NCBI RefSeq assembly: GCF_018129965.1
Contig: NZ_JAFCKW010000001.1
Span: forward strand, 310,001-374,000
Length of the DNA: 64,000 nt
Source: Bradyrhizobium diazoefficiens
GTDB lineage: Bacteria > Pseudomonadota > Alphaproteobacteria > Rhizobiales > Xanthobacteraceae
Direction: 5' to 3'
Below, one piece after another: positions 25,496-33,672 of this stretch. The notes under the pieces were generated by a model, which was not told the DNA's origin, did not search any database, and worked only from the letters and a program-made list of their open reading frames with translations. The translations under genes were made by a program, and so were the position numbers. How positions within the stretch are numbered: position 1 is the stretch's first letter; the number at the start of each line of letters is the position of its first letter.

Positions 25496-28087
25496 GTGGG
25501 GCCCATGATTCGCATGACCGAGCCAAGCAACATCACCTCCGAGAGCGTCCCCGACCACCAGCCTGCAGCCGGCGGCATCGCCGCGCGTGCGCGCGCCTCG
25601 GTGGGCCCGAAATATCTGGCGGGGCTCAATCCCGAGCAGCGCGACGCCGTTGAGACGCTGGACGGCCCGGTCCTGGTGCTGGCGGGCGCCGGCACCGGCA
25701 AGACCCGCGTCCTCACCACGCGCATCGCCCACATCCTGAGCCAGGGCCGCGCCCGCCCCGCCGAGATCCTGTCGGTGACCTTCACCAACAAGGCCGCGCG
25801 CGAGATGAAGCACCGGCTCGGCCAGATGCTCGGCCATGCGGTGGAAGGCATGCCGTGGCTCGGCACCTTCCATTCCATCGGCGGCCGCATCCTGCGCACC
25901 CATGCCGAGCTGGCGCAGCTCAAGTCGAACTTCACCGTGCTCGATACCGACGACCAGGTGAGGCTGCTGAAGCAGCTGCTGCAGGCCGACAACATCGACG
26001 ACAAGCGCTGGCCGGCGCGGATGCTGGCCGGCCTGATCGACGGCTGGAAGAACCGCGGCCTGACGCCCTCGCAGGTGCCCCCGGGCGAAGCCGCCGTCTT
26101 CGCCAACGGCAAGGGCGGCAAGCTCTATGCGAGCTACCAGGAGCGCCTGAAGATCCTCAACGCCGCCGATTTCGGCGATCTGCTGCTCGAAGACATCCGC
26201 ATCTTCCGCGAGCACCCGGATATCCTCCGGCAGTACCAGCAGCGCTTCAAATTCATCCTGGTCGACGAGTACCAGGATACGAACGTCGCGCAGTATCTGT
26301 GGCTGCGGCTGCTGTCGCAGGCGCCGGGGGCTACCAAAGCCGTCATTCCGGGGCGCGACGAAGTCGCAAACCCGGAATCTCCAGATTCCGGGTTCGATGC
26401 TGCGCATCGCCCCGGAATGACGGAGCAAATGGTCAGCGCACCGATTGCCGCACCCCACGTCAAGAACATCTGCTGCGTCGGCGACGACGACCAGTCGATC
26501 TATGGCTGGCGCGGCGCCGAGGTCGACAACATCCTGCGCTTCGACCACGATTTTCCCGGCGCCAAGGTGATCCGCCTCGAGCGCAATTACCGCTCGACCG
26601 GCCATATCCTCGCCGCCGCCTCGCATCTGATCGCGCACAACGAAGGCCGGCTCGGCAAGACGCTGCGCACCGAGGATCAGGACGGCGAGAAGGTCACGGT
26701 AACAGGCTCGTGGGATTCGGAAGAGGAAGCCCGCGGCATCGGCGAGGAGATCGAGCAGATCCAGCGCAAGGGCGAGAAGCTCAACGAGATCGCGATCCTG
26801 GTGCGCGCCTCCTACCAGATGCGCGAATTCGAAGACCGCTTCGTCACGCTCGGCCTGCCCTATCGCGTCATCGGCGGCCCGCGCTTTTACGAGCGCGCTG
26901 AAATCCGCGACGCACTGGCGTATTTGCGCGTCATCAACTCGCCAGCCGATGACCTCGCCTTCGAGCGCATCGTCAACGTGCCCAAGCGTGGCCTTGGCGA
27001 TGCCACCGTGCAGATGCTGCACGACCACGCCCGCAAGCGCCGTATCCCGCTGTTCGAAGCTGCGCGCGCCGTGATCGAGACCGACGAGCTAAAGCCGAAG
27101 GCGCGCGGAAGTCTGCGCGACGTCGTCACCCAGTTCGACCGCTGGCGTGCGCAGCGCGAGGTCACCGCGCATACGGATCTCGCCCAGATCGTGCTCGACG
27201 AGAGCGGCTATACCGAGATGTGGCAGAAGGACCGTTCGGCGGACGCCGCGGGCCGGCTCGAGAACCTCAAGGAGCTGGTGCGCTCGATGGAGGAGTTCGA
27301 AAACCTGCAGGGGTTCTTGGAGCACATCTCGCTGGTGATGGACCGCGACAGCGGCGCCGACGAGGATGCGGTGTCGCTGATGACGCTGCATTCGGCCAAG
27401 GGGCTCGAATTCGACAACGTCTTCCTGCCAGGCTGGGAGGAAGGCCTGTTCCCGAGCCAGCGCACCCTGGACGAGCAGGGCCGCGCCGGCCTGGAAGAAG
27501 AGCGCCGGCTCGGCCATGTCGGCCTGACCCGCGCGCGCCGCCGCGCCATGATCTATTTCGCGACCAACCGGCGCATCCACGGCACCTGGTCGACCACGAT
27601 CCCGTCGCGCTTCCTCGACGAACTTCCGGCGGCCAATGTCGAGATCACGGAATCCAAGGGCGGCTCGGCCTGGGGCGGCACCGGCGGCTACGGGGCCTCG
27701 CGCTTCGACGACATGGAGGCCTTCGGCTCGACCTATTCGACGCCGGGCTGGCAGCGCGCCCAGTCCAACCGCAACCGGGGTGGCGGTCGCAATAGCGGCG
27801 GCGGAAGCGGCGGCTTCGAGGAAGAAGCCGCGACGTTCTCGTCCACCTCGTCATCCGGCCCCGATTTCGGCAGCTTCTCCTCGCGCCGCCGCGGGCCGAT
27901 GACGATCGAGGGTGAGCTGGTGGCCAAATCCACCGGCACAACCTCGGAATTTTCGCTCTCCGACCGCGTCTTCCACCAGAAATTCGGCTACGGCCGTGTC
28001 ACCAAGGTCGACGGCAACAAGCTCACCATCGCCTTCGACAAGGCCGGCGAGAAGAAGGTCGTGGACAGTTTCGTGCAGCGGGCGTGA
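25496..28087 (+). CDS. ATP-dependent DNA helicase, UvrD/PcrA type, with in-frame repeat insertion
   Basis: An 863-residue SF1A 3'-5' helicase, expected in DNA repair and replication-conflict removal. Motifs in order: LNPEQRDAVETLDG (Q), LAGAGTGKTRV (I), FTNKAAREMK (Ia), LVDEYQDTN (II), GDDDQSIYGWRGAE (III), LERNYRSTGHI (IV), LMTLHSAKGLEFDNVF (V), GLTRARRRAM (VI). A Gly/Ser-rich linker (about 715-800) leads to a C-terminal Tudor-like domain (FHQKFGYGRVTKVDG), as in PcrA. Between motifs II and III a palindromic repeat is translated in frame (about residues 282-309), enlarging a normally short loop. The start is GTG at 25496 or ATG at 25505 or 25514. An orphan hicB follows after 7 bp. Confidence 0.93.
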   Translation: MGPMIRMTEPSNITSESVPDHQPAAGGIAARARASVGPKYLAGLNPEQRDAVETLDGPVLVLAGAGTGKTRVLTTRIAHILSQGRARPAEILSVTFTNKAAREMKHRLGQMLGHAVEGMPWLGTFHSIGGRILRTHAELAQLKSNFTVLDTDDQVRLLKQLLQADNIDDKRWPARMLAGLIDGWKNRGLTPSQVPPGEAAVFANGKGGKLYASYQERLKILNAADFGDLLLEDIRIFREHPDILRQYQQRFKFILVDEYQDTNVAQYLWLRLLSQAPGATKAVIPGRDEVANPESPDSGFDAAHRPGMTEQMVSAPIAAPHVKNICCVGDDDQSIYGWRGAEVDNILRFDHDFPGAKVIRLERNYRSTGHILAAASHLIAHNEGRLGKTLRTEDQDGEKVTVTGSWDSEEEARGIGEEIEQIQRKGEKLNEIAILVRASYQMREFEDRFVTLGLPYRVIGGPRFYERAEIRDALAYLRVINSPADDLAFERIVNVPKRGLGDATVQMLHDHARKRRIPLFEAARAVIETDELKPKARGSLRDVVTQFDRWRAQREVTAHTDLAQIVLDESGYTEMWQKDRSADAAGRLENLKELVRSMEEFENLQGFLEHISLVMDRDSGADEDAVSLMTLHSAKGLEFDNVFLPGWEEGLFPSQRTLDEQGRAGLEEERRLGHVGLTRARRRAMIYFATNRRIHGTWSTTIPSRFLDELPAANVEITESKGGSAWGGTGGYGASRFDDMEAFGSTYSTPGWQRAQSNRNRGGGRNSGGGSGGFEEEAATFSSTSSSGPDFGSFSSRRRGPMTIEGELVAKSTGTTSEFSLSDRVFHQKFGYGRVTKVDGNKLTIAFDKAGEKKVVDSFVQRA
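26341..26422. repeat. palindromic repeat (CGTCATTCCGGGGCG family) inside the helicase coding sequence
   Basis: An 82-bp element with perfect 15-bp outer arms (CGTCATTCCGGGGCG at 26341-26355, complement at 26408-26422). Between them lie three smaller hairpins: GCGACgaaGTCGC, CCCGGAATCTccAGATTCCGGG-type, and a CGATGC/GCATCG pair. It is open in the helicase frame and reads as VIPGRDEVANP...PGMT. A relative lies between genes at 55556-55656. Confidence 0.9.
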
Positions 28088-28094
28088 GGCCTGC

Positions 28095-28385
28095 ATGCCT
28101 CACTACCTCGCCATCATCGAGGACGCCGGCCCGGACGAGACCGCCAGCCTGTGGTTTCCCGACCTGCCAGGCTGCATTTCCGGCGGCGACGATGTCGATG
28201 AAGCCCTGGAGAATGCACCCGAGGCGCTCGCGTTCTACGCCCAGGAACTGGCCGAGGACGGCCGCCAGCTTCCCCCACCACGGACATTGGACGAGCTCAA
28301 GGCCGACCCTGATGTGGCCGGCGACCTGGCGAAACATACGGTGGCCCTGATCGAATGGCCGCCCCTCGCCGACCCGGCGGAGTGA
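28095..28385 (+). CDS. orphan HicB-family antitoxin-like protein
   Basis: A 96-residue HicB-type RNase-H-like fold: HYLAIIEDAGPDETASLWFP, then DLPGCISGGDDVDEALENA and a C-terminal LPPPRTLDEL segment. HicB normally neutralises the HicA mRNA interferase, but no HicA gene (about 60 codons, double-stranded RNA-binding fold) is adjacent on either side. It starts 7 bp after the helicase stop and is probably cotranscribed with it. It lacks the C-terminal helix-turn-helix of self-regulating HicB proteins. It may be a solitary domain with another partner. Confidence 0.82.
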   Translation: MPHYLAIIEDAGPDETASLWFPDLPGCISGGDDVDEALENAPEALAFYAQELAEDGRQLPPPRTLDELKADPDVAGDLAKHTVALIEWPPLADPAE

Positions 28386-28473
28386 GGACGGTTCGCCGCA
28401 TGGGCGGGGCTGTCGACGGTTCTCCCCCGAACGCCCCTTGACCACCGCGAACTTCCCCGTATCAGATGCGGCC

Positions 28474-28890
28474 ATGGTCCGGGGCTCCATCACGCTGATC
28501 TTGCTGACATTGGGGATGCCGTCGCTGAGCGCGGCGGAGACCATGAGCTTTGGCGATTCGATCGGGCTGCTGGCGAAAAGCTGCGGTGCGGAAATCGTCG
28601 CCAATTGCCGCGGCGTCAATCCGGATTCGACCCGCCTGAAGGAGTGCCTGTCCCGCAACCGGGACGTGCTGTCCCCGCAGTGCCAGAGCGACTATCTCGG
28701 CGCCTTCGACGCCATCCAGAAGCGCGTCGCGGCCCGCGTCACGGTCGCGAACGCCTGCCAGCGCGAGATCGTCAAGGTCTGCGGCGGTTCGACCAAGGAG
28801 ACCAGCAAGTCGATCCCCTGCCTGGTTTCGACCGCCAAGGGCATCAGCAACAACTGCCTGAAGGCCGTCGACGATGCGGGGTATCGGTGA
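28474..28890 (+). CDS. secreted cysteine-rich protein
   Basis: About 138 residues from ATG 28474, with a signal peptide (MVRGSITLILLTLGMPSLSA). The mature part has two blocks of regularly spaced cysteines (CGAEIVANCRG...LKECLSRN...SPQCQSDY and ACQREIVKVCGG...IPCLV...NNCLKA), resembling the cysteine-rich GLG1-type repeat found in many alphaproteobacterial exported proteins. The frame extends 12 codons to a TTG, but that would hide the signal peptide. Its stop overlaps the ATG of the OmpA-family gene by one base, so the two are translationally coupled. Confidence 0.75.
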   Translation: MVRGSITLILLTLGMPSLSAAETMSFGDSIGLLAKSCGAEIVANCRGVNPDSTRLKECLSRNRDVLSPQCQSDYLGAFDAIQKRVAARVTVANACQREIVKVCGGSTKETSKSIPCLVSTAKGISNNCLKAVDDAGYR

Positions 28891-29561
28891 TGCGGGCGAT
28901 CAGGCTCTCCACCGCCGGAACCGCCATCGCGCTCGGGCTGTCCCTGATCGTGGGCGCAGCGAGCGCGCAGACCGCGGAACCGACCCGCGATGACATCGTC
29001 GGAAAGCTCAACAATTTCGAAGAAGCCGCCGAGGTCGACATCCCTGCGCTGAAGCTGCAGGTGATGGAGCGCGCCAAGGCCAGGATCAAGAACGATCCGG
29101 GTCCGGTGAACCGGCCCCTGATCGCGCCTGATCTCGCCAAGCTGCCGACCTTCACCGCACAGATCCAGTTCGACGCCGACACCCCGATCATCCAGCCGGC
29201 CTCCTACCAGACCGTGGGCCGCATCGCGGACGCGCTGGTTCACGCATCGCTGCTGCCCTACACCTTCCTGATCGTCGGCCACGTCGAATCCAATGCGAAG
29301 ACGCGCGAGGCCAATGCGATCCTGAGCCAGCGCCGCGCCGATGCGATCCGCGACGTGCTGGTGAACACGTTCAAGATCTCGACCAAGCGGCTGCATCCGA
29401 TCGGCCTCGGCGAGGAGCAGTTCCTCGACCGGGCCAAGCCGACCTCGGCCGTCAACGGCCAGTTGCAAATCGCAACCTATGCCAAGCTGCCGGACGACGC
29501 GCCTGCGCATCCGGCCGCGGCGCCTGCGCCTGCGGCGAAAAAGCCCGCCAAGAAACACTGA
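28890..29561 (+). CDS. OmpA-family (peptidoglycan-associated) protein
   Basis: A 223-residue exported protein: signal peptide (about 1-26, GLSLIVGAASA), a charged linker and a C-terminal OmpA-like domain (about 80-195) with FTAQIQFDADTPIIQPASYQ, then ANAILSQRRADAIRDVL and RLHPIGLGEEQFL, the conserved peptidoglycan-binding landmarks. The tail is Ala/Pro/Lys-rich. No beta-barrel is present, so it is a soluble or weakly attached periplasmic protein. Its ATG overlaps the stop of the upstream cysteine-rich gene (TGATG). Confidence 0.85.
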   Translation: MRAIRLSTAGTAIALGLSLIVGAASAQTAEPTRDDIVGKLNNFEEAAEVDIPALKLQVMERAKARIKNDPGPVNRPLIAPDLAKLPTFTAQIQFDADTPIIQPASYQTVGRIADALVHASLLPYTFLIVGHVESNAKTREANAILSQRRADAIRDVLVNTFKISTKRLHPIGLGEEQFLDRAKPTSAVNGQLQIATYAKLPDDAPAHPAAAPAPAAKKPAKKH

Positions 29562-29714
29562 GCGCGCCGGATTGGGCACCTGACGGAACCCCTTGAAGTT
29601 CTTCCGCTTTGTGATCCGTCTCACAGCGCGGGAGCACTGTTTCGAGCGACACTACAGCCGGTTTGTGCACCGCTCTCTCAGGTGCTATAGCCTGTTCTCG
29701 CCCTTCCCGACCCC

Positions 29715-30257
29715 ATGATGCACGAGACCGAGATGGCCAGTTATTTTCAACGCCAACTGGCCGACTACGTCGAATATCATCGCGATCCCTGGAATTGCGT
29801 GATGCACGTGGTCGGCATCCTTCTGCTCTTCACGGGCGCCGTGCTGCCGCTGACCCTCGTGCATTTTCCCGTCTTCGGAATCGAGGTCAGCCTGGCGGTG
29901 GTCCTGGCCCTCCCGGTGCTGGTCTACTGGCTGATGCTGGATGCCGGGGTCGGGCTCGGCATCCTCGCCGCGATGATCGGGCTGCTCTGGGTCGCAACCA
30001 CGATCGGTCATCAGGTTTCGACCGTCATGATGTGGTCGATTTTTGTGGTGCTGATCGGGCTCGGTGTCACGGCCCAGGTCGTCGGCCACAAGGTGTTCGA
30101 GGAGCGGCAGCCGTCGATGGTCGACCACCCCACGCACTTCCTGCTCGGACCGATGTTCGTGATGGCGAAATTATTCATTGCACTTGGCTTCCGTCGCGAC
30201 CTTGCTGCGATTCTGGCGCCTCTTCCGGCCAATTCCCTTTCAACCCGACAGCTCTAG
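29715..30257 (+). CDS. Mpo1-like (DUF962) membrane protein
   Basis: A 180-residue protein with the DUF962/Mpo1 signature: YVEYHRDPWNCVMHVVG near the N-terminus and AQVVGHKVFEERQPS with HPTHFLLGP near the end. The histidines are those that bind iron in the yeast 2-hydroxy fatty acid dioxygenase Mpo1. Four or five membrane helices lie between. A role in 2-hydroxy fatty acid (for example sphingolipid or LPS acyl) turnover is inference from family. The HpnA-like and ICMT-like genes downstream fit a lipid theme. Confidence 0.82.
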   Translation: MMHETEMASYFQRQLADYVEYHRDPWNCVMHVVGILLLFTGAVLPLTLVHFPVFGIEVSLAVVLALPVLVYWLMLDAGVGLGILAAMIGLLWVATTIGHQVSTVMMWSIFVVLIGLGVTAQVVGHKVFEERQPSMVDHPTHFLLGPMFVMAKLFIALGFRRDLAAILAPLPANSLSTRQL

Positions 30258-30280
30258 AAGCGAAACAGCAAACCTTCTGC

Positions 30281-31312
30281 ATGACTCTAGTACTCGTTAC
30301 CGGTGGCAGTGGTTTCATCGGACATCACCTCGTAGAAGCGCTCCGCGCCCGTGGGCAGCGGGTACGCGTTCTCGATGTCCGTGCCCCGACCGCGGCGAAC
30401 GCGGACGTTGAACATGTCCACGGCTCAGTGCTGGATAGCGCTGCGGTCGATGCTGCGATCGCGGGCGTCGATCAGGTCTATCACCTCGCCGGCCTGCCCG
30501 GCATGTGGGTGCCCAACAAGCGGGACTTTCACGACGTCAATTGCCGCGGCACCGAGATCGTGCTCGCCGCTGCGATGAATCGCGGCGTGTCGCGCTTCCT
30601 GCACTGCTCGACGGAATCGATCCTGTTCCCTTATTCGGACCTGGGCGGCGTTCCTGCGGAGGAGGCGCTGCAGCCGGCGGACGCGATGCCGGGCGCCTAT
30701 ACGCGCTCGAAGTCGCTGGCCGAGCATCACGCCGCGAAAGCCGCAGCCGCGGGCTTCCCGCTCGTGATCGGCACGCCGACCATGCCGATCGGCGCCGCCG
30801 ACCACAATCTGACGCCGCCGACCGCGATGCTCTGGTACTTCCTGCAGAAGAAAGTGCAGCCGCATCTCAACTTCCTGGTCAACCTCGTCGACGTCCGCGA
30901 CGTCGCCATGGGCCTGGTGCTGACCATGGAGCGCGGCCGCATCGGCCAGCGCTACATTCTCGGCGGCGACTGCTTGCCGCTCGGCAACATCCTGCGGATG
31001 ATGGCGACAATGAGCGGACGCCGACAGTTTCCGCTGGTCGTGCCCGGCAGGATCGCCGAGTTCTCCGCGATCATGCTCGAATACATCTCCGACAACTTCA
31101 CGCGCCGGCCGCCCAACGGCACCGCCGAAGGCGTGCGCATCGCGCTGGCCGCGAGCGATCTGTCGATCGACAAGGCGCGTACCGAACTCGGCTACGCCCC
31201 GCGCCCGATCGAGCCGGTGCTGCGCGAAACCATCACCCATCTGCTCGCCCGTAGCGGCGAAGCACCCTCCGGCGCCATCGAGCATCACGCGCTGTCCTCG
31301 CGCGCGAGCTGA
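30281..31312 (+). CDS. NAD-dependent epimerase/dehydratase, HpnA-like
   Basis: A 343-residue extended SDR. The Rossmann motif LVTGGSGFIGHHL opens the protein; YTRSKSLAEHHA carries the YxxxK pair; HCSTESI is the catalytic Ser region; and MPIGAADHNLTPP and RIGQRYILGGD match the hopanoid-associated sugar epimerase (HpnA) group. The true hpnA normally sits in a hopanoid operon; no other hopanoid gene is here, so this is a paralogue or stand-alone member. The start is ATG at 30281; the open frame extends much further upstream through the Mpo1-like gene but is not coding there. Confidence 0.85.
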   Translation: MTLVLVTGGSGFIGHHLVEALRARGQRVRVLDVRAPTAANADVEHVHGSVLDSAAVDAAIAGVDQVYHLAGLPGMWVPNKRDFHDVNCRGTEIVLAAAMNRGVSRFLHCSTESILFPYSDLGGVPAEEALQPADAMPGAYTRSKSLAEHHAAKAAAAGFPLVIGTPTMPIGAADHNLTPPTAMLWYFLQKKVQPHLNFLVNLVDVRDVAMGLVLTMERGRIGQRYILGGDCLPLGNILRMMATMSGRRQFPLVVPGRIAEFSAIMLEYISDNFTRRPPNGTAEGVRIALAASDLSIDKARTELGYAPRPIEPVLRETITHLLARSGEAPSGAIEHHALSSRAS

Positions 31313-31343
31313 GCTCTCCGCCCAACGCAAAGAACATTTCGGC

Positions 31344-31970
31344 ATGTCCTTCGATTTCAGCAAGCTTCTCTCCGTCGCCTGGGGTGGATGGACCACGGCC
31401 TGGCCGACCGAACTGCTGGCGCTGATCTGGCTCGCCTTTCTCGCCAGCTGGGTGGGCGCCTCGTTCTGGCAGGGCCGGACCAAGAAGCAGGTCATGACGC
31501 TGGAGTCGCAGCGCTACAGCCTGCCGATCCTGGTCGGCGGCATCCTGTACACCCCATGGGTTGCGGAGCTCCTGGGCTGGAAGCCGCTTTGGGTGCTCGG
31601 CAACAGCGGCATCTATGTCGCCGCGGTGCTCTCGATCGCGGGCATCGCCTTCGCCTGGTGGGGCCGGCTGCATCTCGGAAAGTTCTGGTCCAACACCATC
31701 ACCCACAAGGAAGACCACCGGGTCATCGACACCGGTCCCTACGGCATCGTGCGCCATCCGATCTACACCGGGTTGATCTTCGGCATGCTCGTCACCGGGA
31801 TCGCCATCGGCCTGGTCACGACGATCCTCGGCGCGATCCTGATCTCGCTCGGCATGTGGCAGAAGGGCCGGATGGAAGAGGTTTTCCTGTCCAAGGAGCT
31901 CGGCGAAGACGCCTACGGCGCCTATTGCCGCCGCGTGCCGATGATCATCCCGTTCCTGTCGCCGCGGTAA
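31344..31970 (+). CDS. isoprenylcysteine carboxyl methyltransferase-like (ICMT/PEMT) membrane protein
   Basis: A 208-residue membrane methyltransferase with about five helices. The conserved SAM-binding C-terminal part includes VIDTGPYGIVRHPIYTGLI, followed by a helix and the acidic EEVFLSKELGEDAYGAY segment. Bacterial members methylate lipids or small hydrophobic acceptors; the substrate here is unknown. It starts 31 bp after the HpnA-like gene and is probably in the same transcription unit. Confidence 0.82.
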   Translation: MSFDFSKLLSVAWGGWTTAWPTELLALIWLAFLASWVGASFWQGRTKKQVMTLESQRYSLPILVGGILYTPWVAELLGWKPLWVLGNSGIYVAAVLSIAGIAFAWWGRLHLGKFWSNTITHKEDHRVIDTGPYGIVRHPIYTGLIFGMLVTGIAIGLVTTILGAILISLGMWQKGRMEEVFLSKELGEDAYGAYCRRVPMIIPFLSPR

Positions 31971-32310
31971 GGGCGGCGCGGTTCTCGCTTTTGCATCGAC
32001 GACAACGTCCTTCCGGCTGATCCCGTCATCCTGAGCTGCGAGGCTTGCGATGCGACTGCATCGCAGACCGCGCCTCGATAGATGCACGGCCAGGATGCAG
32101 CCGACCGTTCATCCTTCGAGGCCTCCGCTGCGCTCCGGCACCTCAGGATAACGGAATGGAGCAGTGCGCTCCTGAACTTTCGCAGGAACCATCACATGCG
32201 CGATTTTCACGCGGTACGGCGGCTGGAACGGCAGATCGGCCGATTATCCCTCCATGCAAATTTGGTCGGCAGCCATTCCGAGGGAATAGGTCCCTCTTGT
32301 GCGCCGCACA
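31971..32310. other. gene-free stretch with interspersed repeat
   Basis: The gap between the ICMT-like gene and the PQQ-type dehydrogenase (31971-32364) contains no convincing gene. Its first half is the repeat listed separately (about 32022-32158). The second half has no feature I can name except the inverted repeat at 32311-32333. Confidence 0.5.
32022..32158. repeat. interspersed repeat bounded by GTCATCCTGAG / CTCAGGATAACGG
   Basis: About 137 bp flanked by CCCGTCATCCTGAG on the left and ACCTCAGGATAACGG on the right. Inner segments such as GCGATG...CATCGC and TTCGAGGC...GCGCTCCGGC can pair. It has the look of the CATCCTGAG-type repeats common between rhizobial genes. One arm has diverged. 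Confidence 0.6.
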
Positions 32311-32333
32311 GGTTGACGTCTGCCACGTCAACC
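32311..32333. promoter_or_regulatory. 9-bp perfect inverted repeat upstream of PQQ-type dehydrogenase
   Basis: GGTTGACGT and ACGTCAACC are separated by 5 bp and lie 31 bp before the ATG of the dehydrogenase gene. Length, symmetry and place suit a dimeric regulator's operator. No run of T follows, so a terminator is less likely. The binding protein is unknown. Confidence 0.45.
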
Positions 32334-32364
32334 AGTTGGATGCGCCCGCAATCGAGGGCTTGTC

Positions 32365-33669
32365 ATGACCTTTTCCAGCATCTTCGCGCAGTTCGTCGCC
32401 TTCGTCGGGGGCATCGCGCTGCAATGGCGCAAGCTCTCGGGCACCACGCCGACGCCTGCATGGGGCCAGGCTCCCGCGATTCCGCAAGCGAAGCCGCAAG
32501 GAGCACTGCCGACCTTGAAGATGCCGACGGCTCGCGGCTGGAGCGAGGGACAGAAGCCGACCGCCGCGCCTGGGCTCAAGGTCAACGCGTTCGCAACCGG
32601 CCTCGACCATCCGCGCTGGATCGAGGTGCTGCCCAATGGCGACGTGCTGATCGCGGAAGCGACGCAGATCGCCGGCCCGCCGAGGAGCGTGTTTCACTAC
32701 GCGATGCAGGCGACGATGCGGCGTGCCGCGGCACTCGGCGTCAGCGCCAACCGCATCACGCTGCTGCGCGACAAGGACGGCGATGGCGTGGCCGAGCACC
32801 GCGGCGCCTTCATGGAAAATCTGAGCCAGCCCTTCGGCATGGCGCTGATCGGCGATACCTTCTATGTAGGTAACACCGACGGCGTGATGGCCTTCCCCTA
32901 TGTCGCCAATGCCGACCGCATCACCGCGCCGGGCAAGCGGCTCACCACCTTCAAGCCGGGCGGCCACTGGACGCGCAGCCTGCTCGCCAGCCCCGATGGC
33001 AGGAAGCTCTATGCCGGCGTCGGCTCGCTCAGCAACATCGCCGAGATGGGCATGGAAGTCGAGGAAGGCCGCGCCGCGGTCTACGAACTCGACCTCGTTG
33101 CCGGCACGCATCGCATCTTCGGTGCCGGCCTGCGCAATCCCGTGGGATTGGCGTGGGAGCCGAACACGAACGTGCTCTGGACCGTCGTCAACGAACGCGA
33201 CGGCCTCGGCGACGAGACGCCGCCGGACTATTTGACCTCGGTGCGCGACGGCGGCTTCTATGGCTGGCCCTATTGCTACTGGGGCAAGACCGTCGACGAC
33301 CGCGTGCCGCAGGATCCGGCGATGGTCGCGAAGGCCCTCACGCCGGACTACGCGCTCGGCGGCCATACTGCGTCGCTCGGCCTGTGCTGGATGCCGGCGA
33401 GCACCCTGCCCGGCTTCCCCGACGGCATGGTGATCGGCCAGCACGGCTCTTGGAATCGCAGCACGCTGTCCGGCTACAAGCTGGTGTTCGTCCCATTCAA
33501 GAACGGAAAACCTTCCGGCCCCGGTCGCGACATCCTGTCGGGCTTCCTCGCCCCCGACGAGAAGGAATCCTACGGCCGCCCGGTCGGCGTCGTGATCGGC
33601 CCCGACAGGAAATCGCTGCTGATGGCCGACGACGTCGGCAACGTGATCTGGCGCGTCACCGGCGCCTAG
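32365..33669 (+). CDS. PQQ-dependent sugar dehydrogenase / L-sorbosone dehydrogenase-like protein
   Basis: A 434-residue six-bladed propeller protein of the soluble glucose/sorbosone dehydrogenase family (GSDH). Landmarks: LDHPRWIEVLPNGDVLIAE, LLRDKDGDGVAEHR (acidic, calcium-like loop), FGAGLRNPVGLAWEP (the conserved GxRNP turn), GGFYGWPYCYWG and HGSWNRS. The N-terminal hydrophobic segment (about 1-20) looks like a membrane anchor, placing the enzyme in the periplasm. The substrate is probably an aldose or aldehyde; PQQ use is inferred from the family. A 9-bp inverted repeat lies 31 bp upstream. Confidence 0.86.
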   Translation: MTFSSIFAQFVAFVGGIALQWRKLSGTTPTPAWGQAPAIPQAKPQGALPTLKMPTARGWSEGQKPTAAPGLKVNAFATGLDHPRWIEVLPNGDVLIAEATQIAGPPRSVFHYAMQATMRRAAALGVSANRITLLRDKDGDGVAEHRGAFMENLSQPFGMALIGDTFYVGNTDGVMAFPYVANADRITAPGKRLTTFKPGGHWTRSLLASPDGRKLYAGVGSLSNIAEMGMEVEEGRAAVYELDLVAGTHRIFGAGLRNPVGLAWEPNTNVLWTVVNERDGLGDETPPDYLTSVRDGGFYGWPYCYWGKTVDDRVPQDPAMVAKALTPDYALGGHTASLGLCWMPASTLPGFPDGMVIGQHGSWNRSTLSGYKLVFVPFKNGKPSGPGRDILSGFLAPDEKESYGRPVGVVIGPDRKSLLMADDVGNVIWRVTGA

Positions 33670-33672
33670 GCG

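Noticed and set aside
24960..25526. Minus-strand open frame of 188 codons over the DUF1328 region
   Set aside because: It overlaps the DUF1328 gene in another frame and codes for low-complexity Arg/Ala-rich sequence.
28605..29561. A 318-codon frame merging the cysteine-rich and OmpA-family regions
   Set aside because: Its first 95 codons are an out-of-frame read of the cysteine-rich gene; the OmpA-family gene starts at ATG 28890 with its own signal peptide.
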